A DNA stretch of 64,000 nt, from the NCBI RefSeq assembly GCF_918697925.1, contig NZ_CAKKMF010000004.1, positions 35,828 to 99,827 on the forward strand. The letters run 5' to 3'. The notes below the pieces were generated by a model. It was given only the letters and a program-made list of their open reading frames with translations, was not told the DNA's origin and searched no databases. Source of the DNA: Arthrobacter sp. Bi26. Its GTDB lineage: Bacteria > Actinomycetota > Actinomycetes > Actinomycetales > Micrococcaceae. A program made the translations under genes and the position numbers. Below, in pieces: positions 9,028 through 18,714 of the stretch; position 1 is the first letter of the stretch; each line of letters opens with the position of its first letter.

Positions 9028-12000
9028 TCATGGGGTAGCCAGCCGGTAGCCCACGCGCAGGACAACGTCCCCCAGCGCCTCGGCGGAGAGGGCATTAGCG
9101 GCACCCGACCCGGCAAGTGCGCCCGGCGTGACGATCTTGACCAGGTACCTCCCAATGATGCCCGACGGGAGGCCCGCTGTGGCCGGTGGCCGGCGGAGCA
9201 CCGACCCGCAGTCGAACTCGCGAAGACCCCCGGGAAGGTCGCCGCCCGGCCCCGTCGGCGCCGTCACCGTCACGAACGATGCCGTCGCCGGTGGGACCGG
9301 CCGCCGCGCCAACGCGATCGACGCGCCGTTCAGGTCGTCCAGCGGCGACAGGATCGAGATTGACGCCGCCCGCGCCTCGAGCTCGCGCCCTGCTAGGAAC
9401 AGTGAAAAATAGCGTTCATCGAGCGTGAACGTGACTTCAGTGCCCGGCGGGCTCGTCAACAGCCGGTGGAAGACATCCGGCAGCTCGTCGCGCAGGCTGA
9501 GCCGGCGTACCAGCGGCGGCTCGCCCTCGAAGTCGTCCCGCAGTAGCGTCACGAGCCCGGCCGCGGCGTCCCAGCGTCGTTCGAGCTCGGGGTGGTGGTC
9601 CGCGGTGTAGTCGAGGTGGACGACGACGTCGGTGATCGTCGTGTAGTCGAACACCCGTAGCGTCTTCGGCAGTGAGAGCGACCAGTCGCTGATCGCGCCG
9701 GCGCCCTCGAATGGTAGGTACCGATCGTCGCGGAAGCCGAACTCGAAGACCCCGCCGTCGCGCTGCGCCCGGCTGGTCGCGATCGAGACTGTGTGCCCGA
9801 GCGGGACAACGGTGGGCGGGTCCAGCGGGTCGACCTGGTTCCCCGGCGCGGCGAGCCTGATCGTGCTCCCGGCGAGGCGCAGCGTGGCGCCGACATTCGT
9901 ATACGGTCCGGTGATGCATGGCATCGTCAGGCGGACGCCCTTGAGCCGGCGCCGATAGTGCCCGGGGTAGGAGAGATCGAAGAACCACTCCGGGATCGAG
10001 AACGTGCACGCGCCGGTGAGGCGGAGTTCCGCCAGCCGGTCCGGCGCGAGCTGCGCGAGGGAGAAGCTCTGCTCGATCTCCAGCTTGCGCGTGTTGCGCT
10101 CGACGTACTGCCGCTCGAGCCGCTGCAGGTCCGAGAGCAGCTTCTCCCCGGCGAGCAGACCCGCGTTCTGCCCGTCCCAGTAGCCGCCGGCGAGCAGGTC
10201 ATTGTCGTCCGTCGGGCCGTCGTCCTGCCGCTCGGCCCTGTAGGCTTGCTCCGCGAGCTGGGCCAGTCGCAGCGCCGTGTCGAAGGCGACCTTGTGCAGC
10301 CGCCGCAGGTCCTTCACCAGCAAGCGGTACCGCTCGATGCTGCTGAAACGCTCGCGGAAGAACTCGAACATCACCTCCGCCTGTTCGACTGTCCGCTCGT
10401 GCACCTCGAGGGTGCGGACGGCGATGTCGCGCCGGATCTCGGCGGCGGTGATGCTCTGGTCGAGCTGAGCGAGCTCGCGGCGCGCTGTCTCTTCCTGGTG
10501 CTTCCACTCCTCGTCCCGCCGCCGCACGGATGCCTCGACGCCGGCCATCATGCCACCGGTGTCGAGGAACGCCGCGTGCCCGCCGAGCCCTTCGCCGACC
10601 GCGCGGCCAGCGGCGCCGAGCTGGCTGCCGCCGAACTTCATCGCCGTCGGCGCGCCGAAGTCCGGGATGATCGTGAGGATCGACGCCACCGCCTGCGCCA
10701 TGCTCGCCGCCGTCCGGAACTGCGCGGCCTCGCGCTGCAGGTCCTGCTGCTTGCGCTCCTGTGGCAGAGTGCCTGCCTCGCGCAATGCGATGAAGTGTTG
10801 GCGGCGGTACTCGGCGCCCTCCCGCTGCAGGCGCAGCGACTCGAGCGTGTCCTCCGAGGCGTCGATCTCGAGTTGGGCGAGCCGGCGCCGCAACGCCAGC
10901 AAGTTCTGCTCGTGGACGGCGCGCAGGTTCTCGAGCTCCTGTGCGTCGCCCTTCTCGAGCGCGGCGAGGAGCTGCCCGCCGAAGCTCTGCACCGTTGCCA
11001 GGTGCTCCCTCGCCTTATCGACGAGGTAGCTGAAGCGGTACGCTGGCAGCCGGCCCCCGGGCAGACCTAGAACGTCGTCGATCGTGAGGCCCGCCGCCGT
11101 CATCCGCACGAGCAGGCGGGGGTCGAGCGCGGGCGCGAACAGCTCCAGCCGCCGCCGTGCGCCGGAGATGTCCATGCAGTTGCGGATCCTGTCGAGGCGA
11201 CCCTCGACGCGGTCCCAGTAGTCGAGCAACTCATGGTTCGGCGGGATGCAGAAGACGGACTCTTTGGGTGGCACGACCTCGACAGGTTGGAAGGGGAAGC
11301 GGTCGCGCGGGGCGAGCGGCCGCACGACGTCTTTGAGGTCGTACGTGACCTCGAGCGGCTCCAGACCGTAGAGGCCGAGCAGCTCGTCGAACGGCTCGAG
11401 CGGGTCGCCGAAGCGGGTGCCGACCGAGCCAGGGCCGTAGCCGCGCACGTAGTCGGTGTACCCGCCGCCAGGAGGGATGATCGTGCCGGAGCCCGTCCCC
11501 GTCCCGATCCCTGTTCCCGCCTCGATGCCGGTGACGGTGAGACTGCCGGGGGGCGCGCCCCCGTCGATGCCGCCCGCGATCGTGGTGAGCGGCGTTCCGG
11601 CGGTCGAGGTCCACACTGTGGCGCTCGTCGCGAGCTGCGCGTGCGCGACGGGCGTCTGTGCGACGCCGGGCTCGTCGAAGGTGCCCGGCACCGGCTGCCC
11701 CCGCTCTGCGGGCGCGTCGGTCTCCGCCTCGGCGACGAGAACCGTCCGGGCCGGGATGACGTAAGTGTTGGGCGGCGCGGCGGCCGCCACCAGCGTCGGC
11801 GCGGCGGGCGTCTCGAGCTCGACGAGGAAGTCGCTGACGTCGCTCAGGCCCGGGCGGATCTCCCGGTAGGTCCGCGTCTTGCCGCCGGTGCCGCACGACC
11901 CGAGCCTCTCCGGCCGCGGGCCGAGGATGTCGCGGGCCATGACGTAGAGCATCGTGGCCTCGTTTACCGACTCCATCGTGAACTGCGCAAATAGGCTGTC

Positions 12001-15000
12001 GCCCCAGTCGAGCAGGTTGTCGACATACTTCATGACGATCGACTTCGCGTACGCGCTCAGGCGGGTACGGGCGATCGCGTGCGGGCTGAACGGGTTGGCC
12101 CGGTAGGCGTCGAGCGTCGCGCTGTCGACCAGGAGGTCCCGCAGCGTCGTTGTTCGGTCGTCGGGCGTGGCGAGTTCGCGGTTGCGCCACACCTCGCCGT
12201 CCGCCGCGGTGGGGTCGAAGATCGTGTGGTACCAGCGCTGGGCGCCCGCAAAATCCTGGTCGGTGTTGAGCTGGTCGGCGACGAGGAACGGGATGTGGAG
12301 GAACGTCTCCCGGTAGTAGCCGAGCCAGGGGTGCTCCGGGTGGAACGGGCTCTGCCGCAGCGGGTCGCTCTGGCCCGCGACCGGGCTGATCCGCGAGCGT
12401 GTCTCGTTCAGGGTGCGCTGGAAGTCCGCGGCGAGCAGCCCGGTCGGGCCGCCGCTCCAGAACCGGCGGGCGAGCGAGCGGGTTAGCGACGTGCCCAGGC
12501 GCAGGCCAGCGTGGTCGGTGCCGACCGGGCGGAGCCAGACGGAGTCGCCGGCATCCTGGACGATGATCGAGTTTGGCTGCCCCATCACGACCTGGACGTC
12601 CGCCGTCACCGGTGCGACCCCGACATCGACGCCCGTCGTGAAGCGCGACTCGAGGACGTGGGCTGCGAGCACGGTCGACTGACCCGGGAACACATGACCG
12701 GGGAGGTGCGGCAGCCGGCGGATCCGGCCCTCCTCGAAGTTCAGCGGATGGCCGAACTGCCAGTAGGGCAGTTCCGCGATGAGTGGCGCACGTAGGACGC
12801 CCGACACCGCGTCGAGGTCGACCGGCTCGAAGGGGGTCGCGGTCGGGAGACGGTTCCCGCCGGGCACCATGGTGATGCGGATTAGTCCCGGCCGCGGCTC
12901 CCAAGGCGGGAGGCCCGGGCGCCCCGGGCTATGGAAGTCGGGGTAGACGCGGTCCCACACCCAGCCGTCAGGGTGGTAGCTGTCCAGGGACTCCTTGTGG
13001 TCGCGGAGGCTGCGGTCCCAGCGGACGTGGACGACTTCGGCCTTCTTCGCCGCCTCCAGCTCGGCGATTCGCGTGTCGAGGTTCCGGAGCTGGGTCTCGG
13101 CGTTCGCAAGGTCGTCCTGGGCTCTGCGCAGGTGCTCACGGGCCGCGTTCTCCAGATTCACCGCGTTCTGGTAGGTCCCCTTGGCGACCGCCTTGACGAT
13201 CCACCACGCCTGCGTCGGTGGCACCCCCAGCGCGATGAGCCCGGCCATCTGCAGGCCCTGGGCAACCGTGAGCGGGGCGTTGAGGTCAGCCTCCGCCGCC
13301 TCGCGCGCGGCCTGCAGCGGCGGGATCGCGTCCCGCGCCTGGTTCCGCTGCGTCGTCTTGGTCCGCACCTTCTCGCCGAGCGCGGGTCGCACGACGTTCT
13401 TGAGCCGGGCGATCTCGGTTTCGAGCTGCAGGACGACGGTCAGGTCGAGCGGGTCCTCGACGATGCGCGCGTCCGCGAGCCCACCCGCCTCCTGGAAGCG
13501 GAGGAGTTGCGGTGCCGCCCATCTGCCGTCAAGGCGCAGGGTGGAGTACCGCACCCGGACGCTGTGCCGGTAGCCGGCGAACTTCGAGCTGCCGCCGATG
13601 AAGGCGTTGATCGGGCGCGTTGCGTTCTCGATCCAGAACAGGTAGATGCGGCCCTCGTGCACGAAGGGTGACACCTTGCGGACTGGGATCGACAAATCGA
13701 CCCGGTGCCACGGCGAATACCGGAGCGTCGGGCTGCTTCCCGATGACGCGGCAGTCCCACCCGACTCGTCGATCGCGCGGTAGTAGTAGACGGGTGCATC
13801 GTCCTGCGTGACGCCGAACAGGTGCAGCGTCCGCCCGGCGACGTCGCGGTAGGCGCCGGCGATCTGGAGCTGTGCGAGCCCGTCGAACCCGGTGAGGTAG
13901 GCGCTATACGCGTCGCTTACATTCTGCGGCGACAGGTCCTGCGCGAGCAGCGCGTCTTCGAACTCGGAGAACAGCGGCGTCTTGTCGTCGCGCAGTTCGG
14001 GCTCGATGTACCTCTCGGGGTACAGGAAGACGTTCCGGTTGGCCTCCCAGACCCGGTACTGCCGCCGCCACCGCCACTCGTCGCGCCGGGCGCCGCTGGT
14101 GAAGCGCGCAAAGACGCCGCGCGGTGGCGTGGCCGACGGGTCCCAGTCATCGCTGCGCTCGAGGTTCATGAGCACGCGGTGCACGTACAGCTGCACACTC
14201 GACGTCGCGGAGACCACGCGTGACGTGCGTGCGCAGCCCTCCACCAGGACGTCGACGAGGAAGTACTCGGAAAGCCGGTCGGGCCCTGAGAACGGTGTCG
14301 GCCACCGGGTCGTGAGGTAGTCGACTAGTCCGTCGCGGCGGCGCCCGCGGAACACGTCCTCGTACGGCTCCAGCTTCTCAGCGAGGGTCTTCGGGTCGGA
14401 GTACCGGGCGCGGAAGGCGCCGAGAACGTCATCGGCCGCCCGAGAGAGCTGGACGAACGTCGTCGATGGATCGGACTCGTCGATCATGCGCCCGAGTGCC
14501 TCGCCGCTTACCCCGAGCCGGTCGGCTAGGGTGACGTTCTCGTCGAACAGCAAGAGGTCGTCGAAGGGACGGCCGGAGCGCGTCAGGCGCGGCGCCAGCG
14601 CGCCAATGCGCGCCTCGTCGGTGCCGAGGGCGCGCGCGAGCTGGGCGTCGGTCGCCGTGGCACCGGCGGTGACGACAGCGCGAACGGCAGCGACATCGGG
14701 CTCGGGCCCGGCCGTGGTGAAGCCGGCATCCCCGCGTGTGACGAGCTCGCGGTAGGCGACGACGCGGCGGACCGAGGCTAGTGTGACCCTCTCGCCGGCA
14801 ACGGGTGCGGGGCCGAAGAACGCGGCGCGCTCCTGGCGAAGGAACGCAAGGCCGTCGTCGTCGAAGGCTGGGCGCAGGAGCAGCCGGTGGAAGCGGACGA
14901 CGCCAGCCGCGAGCGAGGTTGCGGTGGCGACGTCAGCCGCGGCCGTGCCGCCGTCCAGCACCCGCACGATTGCGGCCCGGTCGGCAGCAGGCGGCGTGGC

Positions 15001-18000
15001 GAGGCACGCGCGCAGCAGCGCGATCTCCTGCGGGGAGCGCTCGAGCTGGGGACCCATGGCAAGGTCGAACAGCACCAGCGGGTCGGGCCCCGACAGGATC
15101 GTCGCACGCATCGCGGCGTCGGTTGCAGCCGCGGCGGCGGCCGGCAGTTCGGCCACCAGCTCCGCCGGGTCGGGGACGCCGGCGGGGCGTGCGCCGCCGG
15201 TGAGGTAGGCAAGGTCGCTTATGGTGACACCGGCGCGCCGCTGCCAGGCGACGGTGTCGACCATCGCGCGCACGTCATCCGCATCGCGCAGGCTGAGCAG
15301 CGGCGCCGTCCCGGAGCCGCGGGACACCACCCGGAGCAGGGTGACGAGGTCGGCGACGGACAGGTGCAGGACGGCACGCAGGCGCGCGTGCCGGTAGAGC
15401 GCCGCGAGCGACGCGCGTGCCAGCGAGATGCTGGCGTCCGCGGCCGCCGTGCCCGGCCGGTAGTCGAGGTCCGAGTCTGTGCTGATGCCGTCGACGAGGT
15501 CGAGGAACTCCTGGTCCTCGAGCTGCAGGCCGGCGAGCAGACGCGACAAGGTGTTGTCGTCGGGGGAGGCGACGCCGGGAGTGCCGACCCGGCTCCAGGC
15601 CGCGTGCGTGAACCGGCCTGTCGTCATCTCGCTCCAGACCCCGTCCCGGTCGGCGAAGCCCGGGGCGTTGAACAGGCGGTCGAACAGGGGCTGGGGCGCG
15701 CGCAGGGCCCGGGTGGGGAACGCGTCGACGACGGCGAGGATCTGCTCGAGCGGGATCGTCAACTCGGCCTCGAGTTCGAGCAGGCCGGTGATGCGCTCGA
15801 GCGTCCCGGGCGCGGCGGCGGAGTCGGCCACGATGTCCGGCCGGCCGGCCGTTGTCGCGAGGCGGCCGAGCACGTGGTCGAGCTCGGCCACGGTCCAGGG
15901 CAGCGTCCGCCACAGGCGCACGAAGCGGTGCAGCCGGTCGAGCCGCCGGAGGGTGAGGTTGGTGACGACCTCGGTGTTGTTCTGGACGTCGTTCGGGTAG
16001 CGCTTGCCGACGGTGATGGCCACGGCGCCGGTCGACGTCCCGTCCTGCCCGACGAAGTCGCTCGTCAGCGCGGCCGCCAGCACGGCGTGGTCGAGGCCGG
16101 TAGCCCGGACCAACGGCTGCGTCTCGACGGCCCCGAGCACGGTCCCCGGGTCGGTGACGGTGGTCTGGATCCCGAACAGGCGGCTCAGGTACGCGGGGTC
16201 GGTGCGCGCGGTGGTGACCAACCCGTAGGCGCGCGGCGACAGACGCAGCCGGGCGCGTGCCCGGACGGTCCACGGCGCGCGCATCACCCGTGCGATTTCG
16301 TGCCGCGACAGGGAAAAGTGACCCAGCAGTGTGTCGAGGCGCTCGATCGGCAGCGTGACCGGCTGGCGAAAAGACGCCTCCTGATCCGCCAGGTGCGCAT
16401 CGACCGAGGTTCCGGTGGGGAGCGGCGCGACGTCGCGGATGTACCGTTCGAGGAGCTCGTTCACGATGTCAAGCGTCGGGATGGTCTCCTTGGTGTTCGC
16501 GCAGGACAGCGGGAGGTCCCAGAGGTCCGGGCGCCGCCGCTCGAGGTGCAGCGGGTGCGTGGGCTGAGCGGCGAAGCTGTCGGCCAGGACGTGTTTCTCG
16601 ACGTAGTGCATAAGGTCGACGAAGTAGGCGGCCGGGCTGAGCGCCGACTGGCAGTCGTCGCAGTCGCACCACGGCTGGTCGGTGAGCAGGTCGGTGAAGC
16701 CGGAGAGCTGGTGGAAGTACTGCTCGTGCGTGGGGATGACGCGGACCGGCGTGGTCAACCGGTCGCGAGCCGCGCCGTAGATGCCGAACCAAGCCAGGGC
16801 GGCGCTGTTCGCGAGCGGGGCGGCGGTGGCCTGGATCCGACGCAGCTCACCGGCCGCCAGCCCGGTCCGCGCGGCGAGCTCTTTCACCGAGGAGCGCGCG
16901 ATCGCCGACGCGGAGGTGATCCCTGCGACCATGAGCTCTTGCGCCACGATGGCGTTCCCCGCGACGGCCGTCATCCGCCGATGTGCCCGCAGGTCGGCGA
17001 TGATCTGGACGCGCGGACCGGGCTCGAGGTCGCCGAAGTCGATCGCGGTGAGTGCGGGGTTGTCGGGTAAGTAGTCGAGCTCCGCGAACGGGATCCCGGG
17101 GTTGCGGGCGAGGACGCCGGCCACCCAGCCGACCCGCGACGCGACGACGGCCGCGACGTCCGGGCCGCCGTTGGTGACGACGTCGTGCAGGTCGAGGCCC
17201 GGGTGCGTCTTCACGATCATGCGCACCGCCGTGTGGGCGGCGCGCAGCGCCTCGCGGCCGCGGCCACGCACCTCGAGGTCGTCGAAGTCGCGGTCGAGGG
17301 CGTCGGGGTTCGCGCGCAGCAGCGTGCGGAACCTCTCGAGGTGGCCGTCGAGGTTGTCGGGCACGCGCCCTGCTCGGTGTCGGAACGCGTCCTCGGGGAA
17401 GGCGCTGGTTGCGGCGACGGCGCGTGTTCGCGCGTGGGCCTGGAGCGTTGTCCCCTCGGGGACCGGCGCGCCCGCGGCCTCCATGGCGCGCGCCCAGTCG
17501 ACCGGATCGAGGGCGGCGAGATCGCGCGCCGCGCGGAACCGGCCGCCGGGGACCGCCGCGACGTCGGCGTCCAGCACGGCGGCGACGATGGCCGGCGCGC
17601 CGCCGACGAGGCGATGCACGGAGGCCGCCAGGCCGACACGGGCGGCGTCCTCCGGCGCGAGGTCGCCGGCGTCGACGAGCTCGCCGAGGACCCGATCGGA
17701 GACCGCGTCGACGGCGTCGACGCGGCCCGCCAGCGTGCCCGCGGCCGCCGACGGCACCCGGGCGGCCTCGAGCAGGCCGATGAGGCCAGCGAGGTCGTCG
17801 TTGGAAATGCGGGCCAGGATGGCGTCCACCTCGCCGCGGAGAGACCGCGGGACGAGGTTGCGGTCGAGGGCCTCGACGAGGGCCGAGCGCAGCGTGTCGA
17901 TGCGCACCCCGCGCAGGGCATCCCAGGTCTCGGGCTGCCCGGTGCGCCGCCACCCGTGGAACGCCGCTGTCGGGATGTCGTCGGGGGCCGCGGCGGCCAG

Positions 18001-18684
18001 GGCCAGCGCGCCGACGTAGGCGCGCCACGCGTCCGCGGGGATCCCGGTCTCGCCGGTGAGGAAGTCGACGTCGGCGAGGGTGAGGTCTGGCGGCTCCCCG
18101 GCGAGAAGCGGGGTGATAGCTGCCTCTAGCTGCTCGTACTCCGAAGGGCCGAGCCGTTCCGCCGTCGTGAGGTCGATGCGCAGCTCCTGCGGCGCGTTGA
18201 ACGCGATTGGCGACTCGACGACGGTCTCGTCATCCAAAAGCACCTGGACGACGACATCGGCGGAGCCCTTCTCCGCGCGCGCGTACCGGCTCGCGGCGTA
18301 GCGCACCTCGTACTCGCCGCCGCTATCGGTCGTGGCGCGTCCCAGCTCCTCACTCGTGCGGAGGTCGACGTCCAGGGCGACAACAGTCGCACCGGCGACC
18401 GGCCTCGCTTCGGCGTCGGTCACCGTGCCGTACACCGTGAACGGCCCGATGTCCGAGAGGATGCGTGTGACTACCTCGTGCGTGCCGGCGTCGAACACGC
18501 CGGTCACCGTGATCGCGCTTTGTTCCTGGAGCGTGCGGAGCACCGACTCGGTGGAGGCGCCGAACAGCCCCGCATCTCGTTCCTGGCGGTCGACGACCCG
18601 GTTGAGCGCCTCGAGTGTGCGGTGCAGACGCCCCACGGCGTCACCCCGGTCACCGAGCCCGAGCGGATGTGCGGGGATTGGCAT
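9028..18684 (-). CDS. Tc toxin A subunit (TcA; TcdA/TcaAB-like), single chain
   Basis: Cell-binding, pore-forming component of a Tc (ABC) toxin, 3218 residues. Domain order: peptidoglycan-binding-like helices (about 8-75); a carboxypeptidase-regulatory-like beta domain (YGTVTDAEARPVAGATVVAL, about 84-165); a helical TcA shell; the family signature CDCDDCQSALSPAAYFVDLM near residue 670; neuraminidase-like and channel regions; a coiled-coil segment about 1770-1890; a Gly/Thr-rich linker about 2375-2410; FCIPPNHELLDYWDRVEGRL and the pore helices; and a C-terminal TcB-binding domain (about 2890-3210, including WFFDLSYPGHYRRRLKG). No signal peptide is visible, as usual for TcA. The ATG at 18684 has AGGAGG 7 bases upstream and lies 30 bases after the tcBC stop, so the genes are co-transcribed. 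It is expected to form a pentameric prepore that docks the TcB-TcC cocoon. Confidence 0.93.
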   Translation of the reverse strand: MPIPAHPLGLGDRGDAVGRLHRTLEALNRVVDRQERDAGLFGASTESVLRTLQEQSAITVTGVFDAGTHEVVTRILSDIGPFTVYGTVTDAEARPVAGATVVALDVDLRTSEELGRATTDSGGEYEVRYAASRYARAEKGSADVVVQVLLDDETVVESPIAFNAPQELRIDLTTAERLGPSEYEQLEAAITPLLAGEPPDLTLADVDFLTGETGIPADAWRAYVGALALAAAAPDDIPTAAFHGWRRTGQPETWDALRGVRIDTLRSALVEALDRNLVPRSLRGEVDAILARISNDDLAGLIGLLEAARVPSAAAGTLAGRVDAVDAVSDRVLGELVDAGDLAPEDAARVGLAASVHRLVGGAPAIVAAVLDADVAAVPGGRFRAARDLAALDPVDWARAMEAAGAPVPEGTTLQAHARTRAVAATSAFPEDAFRHRAGRVPDNLDGHLERFRTLLRANPDALDRDFDDLEVRGRGREALRAAHTAVRMIVKTHPGLDLHDVVTNGGPDVAAVVASRVGWVAGVLARNPGIPFAELDYLPDNPALTAIDFGDLEPGPRVQIIADLRAHRRMTAVAGNAIVAQELMVAGITSASAIARSSVKELAARTGLAAGELRRIQATAAPLANSAALAWFGIYGAARDRLTTPVRVIPTHEQYFHQLSGFTDLLTDQPWCDCDDCQSALSPAAYFVDLMHYVEKHVLADSFAAQPTHPLHLERRRPDLWDLPLSCANTKETIPTLDIVNELLERYIRDVAPLPTGTSVDAHLADQEASFRQPVTLPIERLDTLLGHFSLSRHEIARVMRAPWTVRARARLRLSPRAYGLVTTARTDPAYLSRLFGIQTTVTDPGTVLGAVETQPLVRATGLDHAVLAAALTSDFVGQDGTSTGAVAITVGKRYPNDVQNNTEVVTNLTLRRLDRLHRFVRLWRTLPWTVAELDHVLGRLATTAGRPDIVADSAAAPGTLERITGLLELEAELTIPLEQILAVVDAFPTRALRAPQPLFDRLFNAPGFADRDGVWSEMTTGRFTHAAWSRVGTPGVASPDDNTLSRLLAGLQLEDQEFLDLVDGISTDSDLDYRPGTAAADASISLARASLAALYRHARLRAVLHLSVADLVTLLRVVSRGSGTAPLLSLRDADDVRAMVDTVAWQRRAGVTISDLAYLTGGARPAGVPDPAELVAELPAAAAAATDAAMRATILSGPDPLVLFDLAMGPQLERSPQEIALLRACLATPPAADRAAIVRVLDGGTAAADVATATSLAAGVVRFHRLLLRPAFDDDGLAFLRQERAAFFGPAPVAGERVTLASVRRVVAYRELVTRGDAGFTTAGPEPDVAAVRAVVTAGATATDAQLARALGTDEARIGALAPRLTRSGRPFDDLLLFDENVTLADRLGVSGEALGRMIDESDPSTTFVQLSRAADDVLGAFRARYSDPKTLAEKLEPYEDVFRGRRRDGLVDYLTTRWPTPFSGPDRLSEYFLVDVLVEGCARTSRVVSATSSVQLYVHRVLMNLERSDDWDPSATPPRGVFARFTSGARRDEWRWRRQYRVWEANRNVFLYPERYIEPELRDDKTPLFSEFEDALLAQDLSPQNVSDAYSAYLTGFDGLAQLQIAGAYRDVAGRTLHLFGVTQDDAPVYYYRAIDESGGTAASSGSSPTLRYSPWHRVDLSIPVRKVSPFVHEGRIYLFWIENATRPINAFIGGSSKFAGYRHSVRVRYSTLRLDGRWAAPQLLRFQEAGGLADARIVEDPLDLTVVLQLETEIARLKNVVRPALGEKVRTKTTQRNQARDAIPPLQAAREAAEADLNAPLTVAQGLQMAGLIALGVPPTQAWWIVKAVAKGTYQNAVNLENAAREHLRRAQDDLANAETQLRNLDTRIAELEAAKKAEVVHVRWDRSLRDHKESLDSYHPDGWVWDRVYPDFHSPGRPGLPPWEPRPGLIRITMVPGGNRLPTATPFEPVDLDAVSGVLRAPLIAELPYWQFGHPLNFEEGRIRRLPHLPGHVFPGQSTVLAAHVLESRFTTGVDVGVAPVTADVQVVMGQPNSIIVQDAGDSVWLRPVGTDHAGLRLGTSLTRSLARRFWSGGPTGLLAADFQRTLNETRSRISPVAGQSDPLRQSPFHPEHPWLGYYRETFLHIPFLVADQLNTDQDFAGAQRWYHTIFDPTAADGEVWRNRELATPDDRTTTLRDLLVDSATLDAYRANPFSPHAIARTRLSAYAKSIVMKYVDNLLDWGDSLFAQFTMESVNEATMLYVMARDILGPRPERLGSCGTGGKTRTYREIRPGLSDVSDFLVELETPAAPTLVAAAAPPNTYVIPARTVLVAEAETDAPAERGQPVPGTFDEPGVAQTPVAHAQLATSATVWTSTAGTPLTTIAGGIDGGAPPGSLTVTGIEAGTGIGTGTGSGTIIPPGGGYTDYVRGYGPGSVGTRFGDPLEPFDELLGLYGLEPLEVTYDLKDVVRPLAPRDRFPFQPVEVVPPKESVFCIPPNHELLDYWDRVEGRLDRIRNCMDISGARRRLELFAPALDPRLLVRMTAAGLTIDDVLGLPGGRLPAYRFSYLVDKAREHLATVQSFGGQLLAALEKGDAQELENLRAVHEQNLLALRRRLAQLEIDASEDTLESLRLQREGAEYRRQHFIALREAGTLPQERKQQDLQREAAQFRTAASMAQAVASILTIIPDFGAPTAMKFGGSQLGAAGRAVGEGLGGHAAFLDTGGMMAGVEASVRRRDEEWKHQEETARRELAQLDQSITAAEIRRDIAVRTLEVHERTVEQAEVMFEFFRERFSSIERYRLLVKDLRRLHKVAFDTALRLAQLAEQAYRAERQDDGPTDDNDLLAGGYWDGQNAGLLAGEKLLSDLQRLERQYVERNTRKLEIEQSFSLAQLAPDRLAELRLTGACTFSIPEWFFDLSYPGHYRRRLKGVRLTMPCITGPYTNVGATLRLAGSTIRLAAPGNQVDPLDPPTVVPLGHTVSIATSRAQRDGGVFEFGFRDDRYLPFEGAGAISDWSLSLPKTLRVFDYTTITDVVVHLDYTADHHPELERRWDAAAGLVTLLRDDFEGEPPLVRRLSLRDELPDVFHRLLTSPPGTEVTFTLDERYFSLFLAGRELEARAASISILSPLDDLNGASIALARRPVPPATASFVTVTAPTGPGGDLPGGLREFDCGSVLRRPPATAGLPSGIIGRYLVKIVTPGALAGSGAANALSAEALGDVVLRVGYRLATP

Positions 18685-18714
18685 GGCAGTGCCTCCTGTA
18701 GGACGTCGGAGCCA

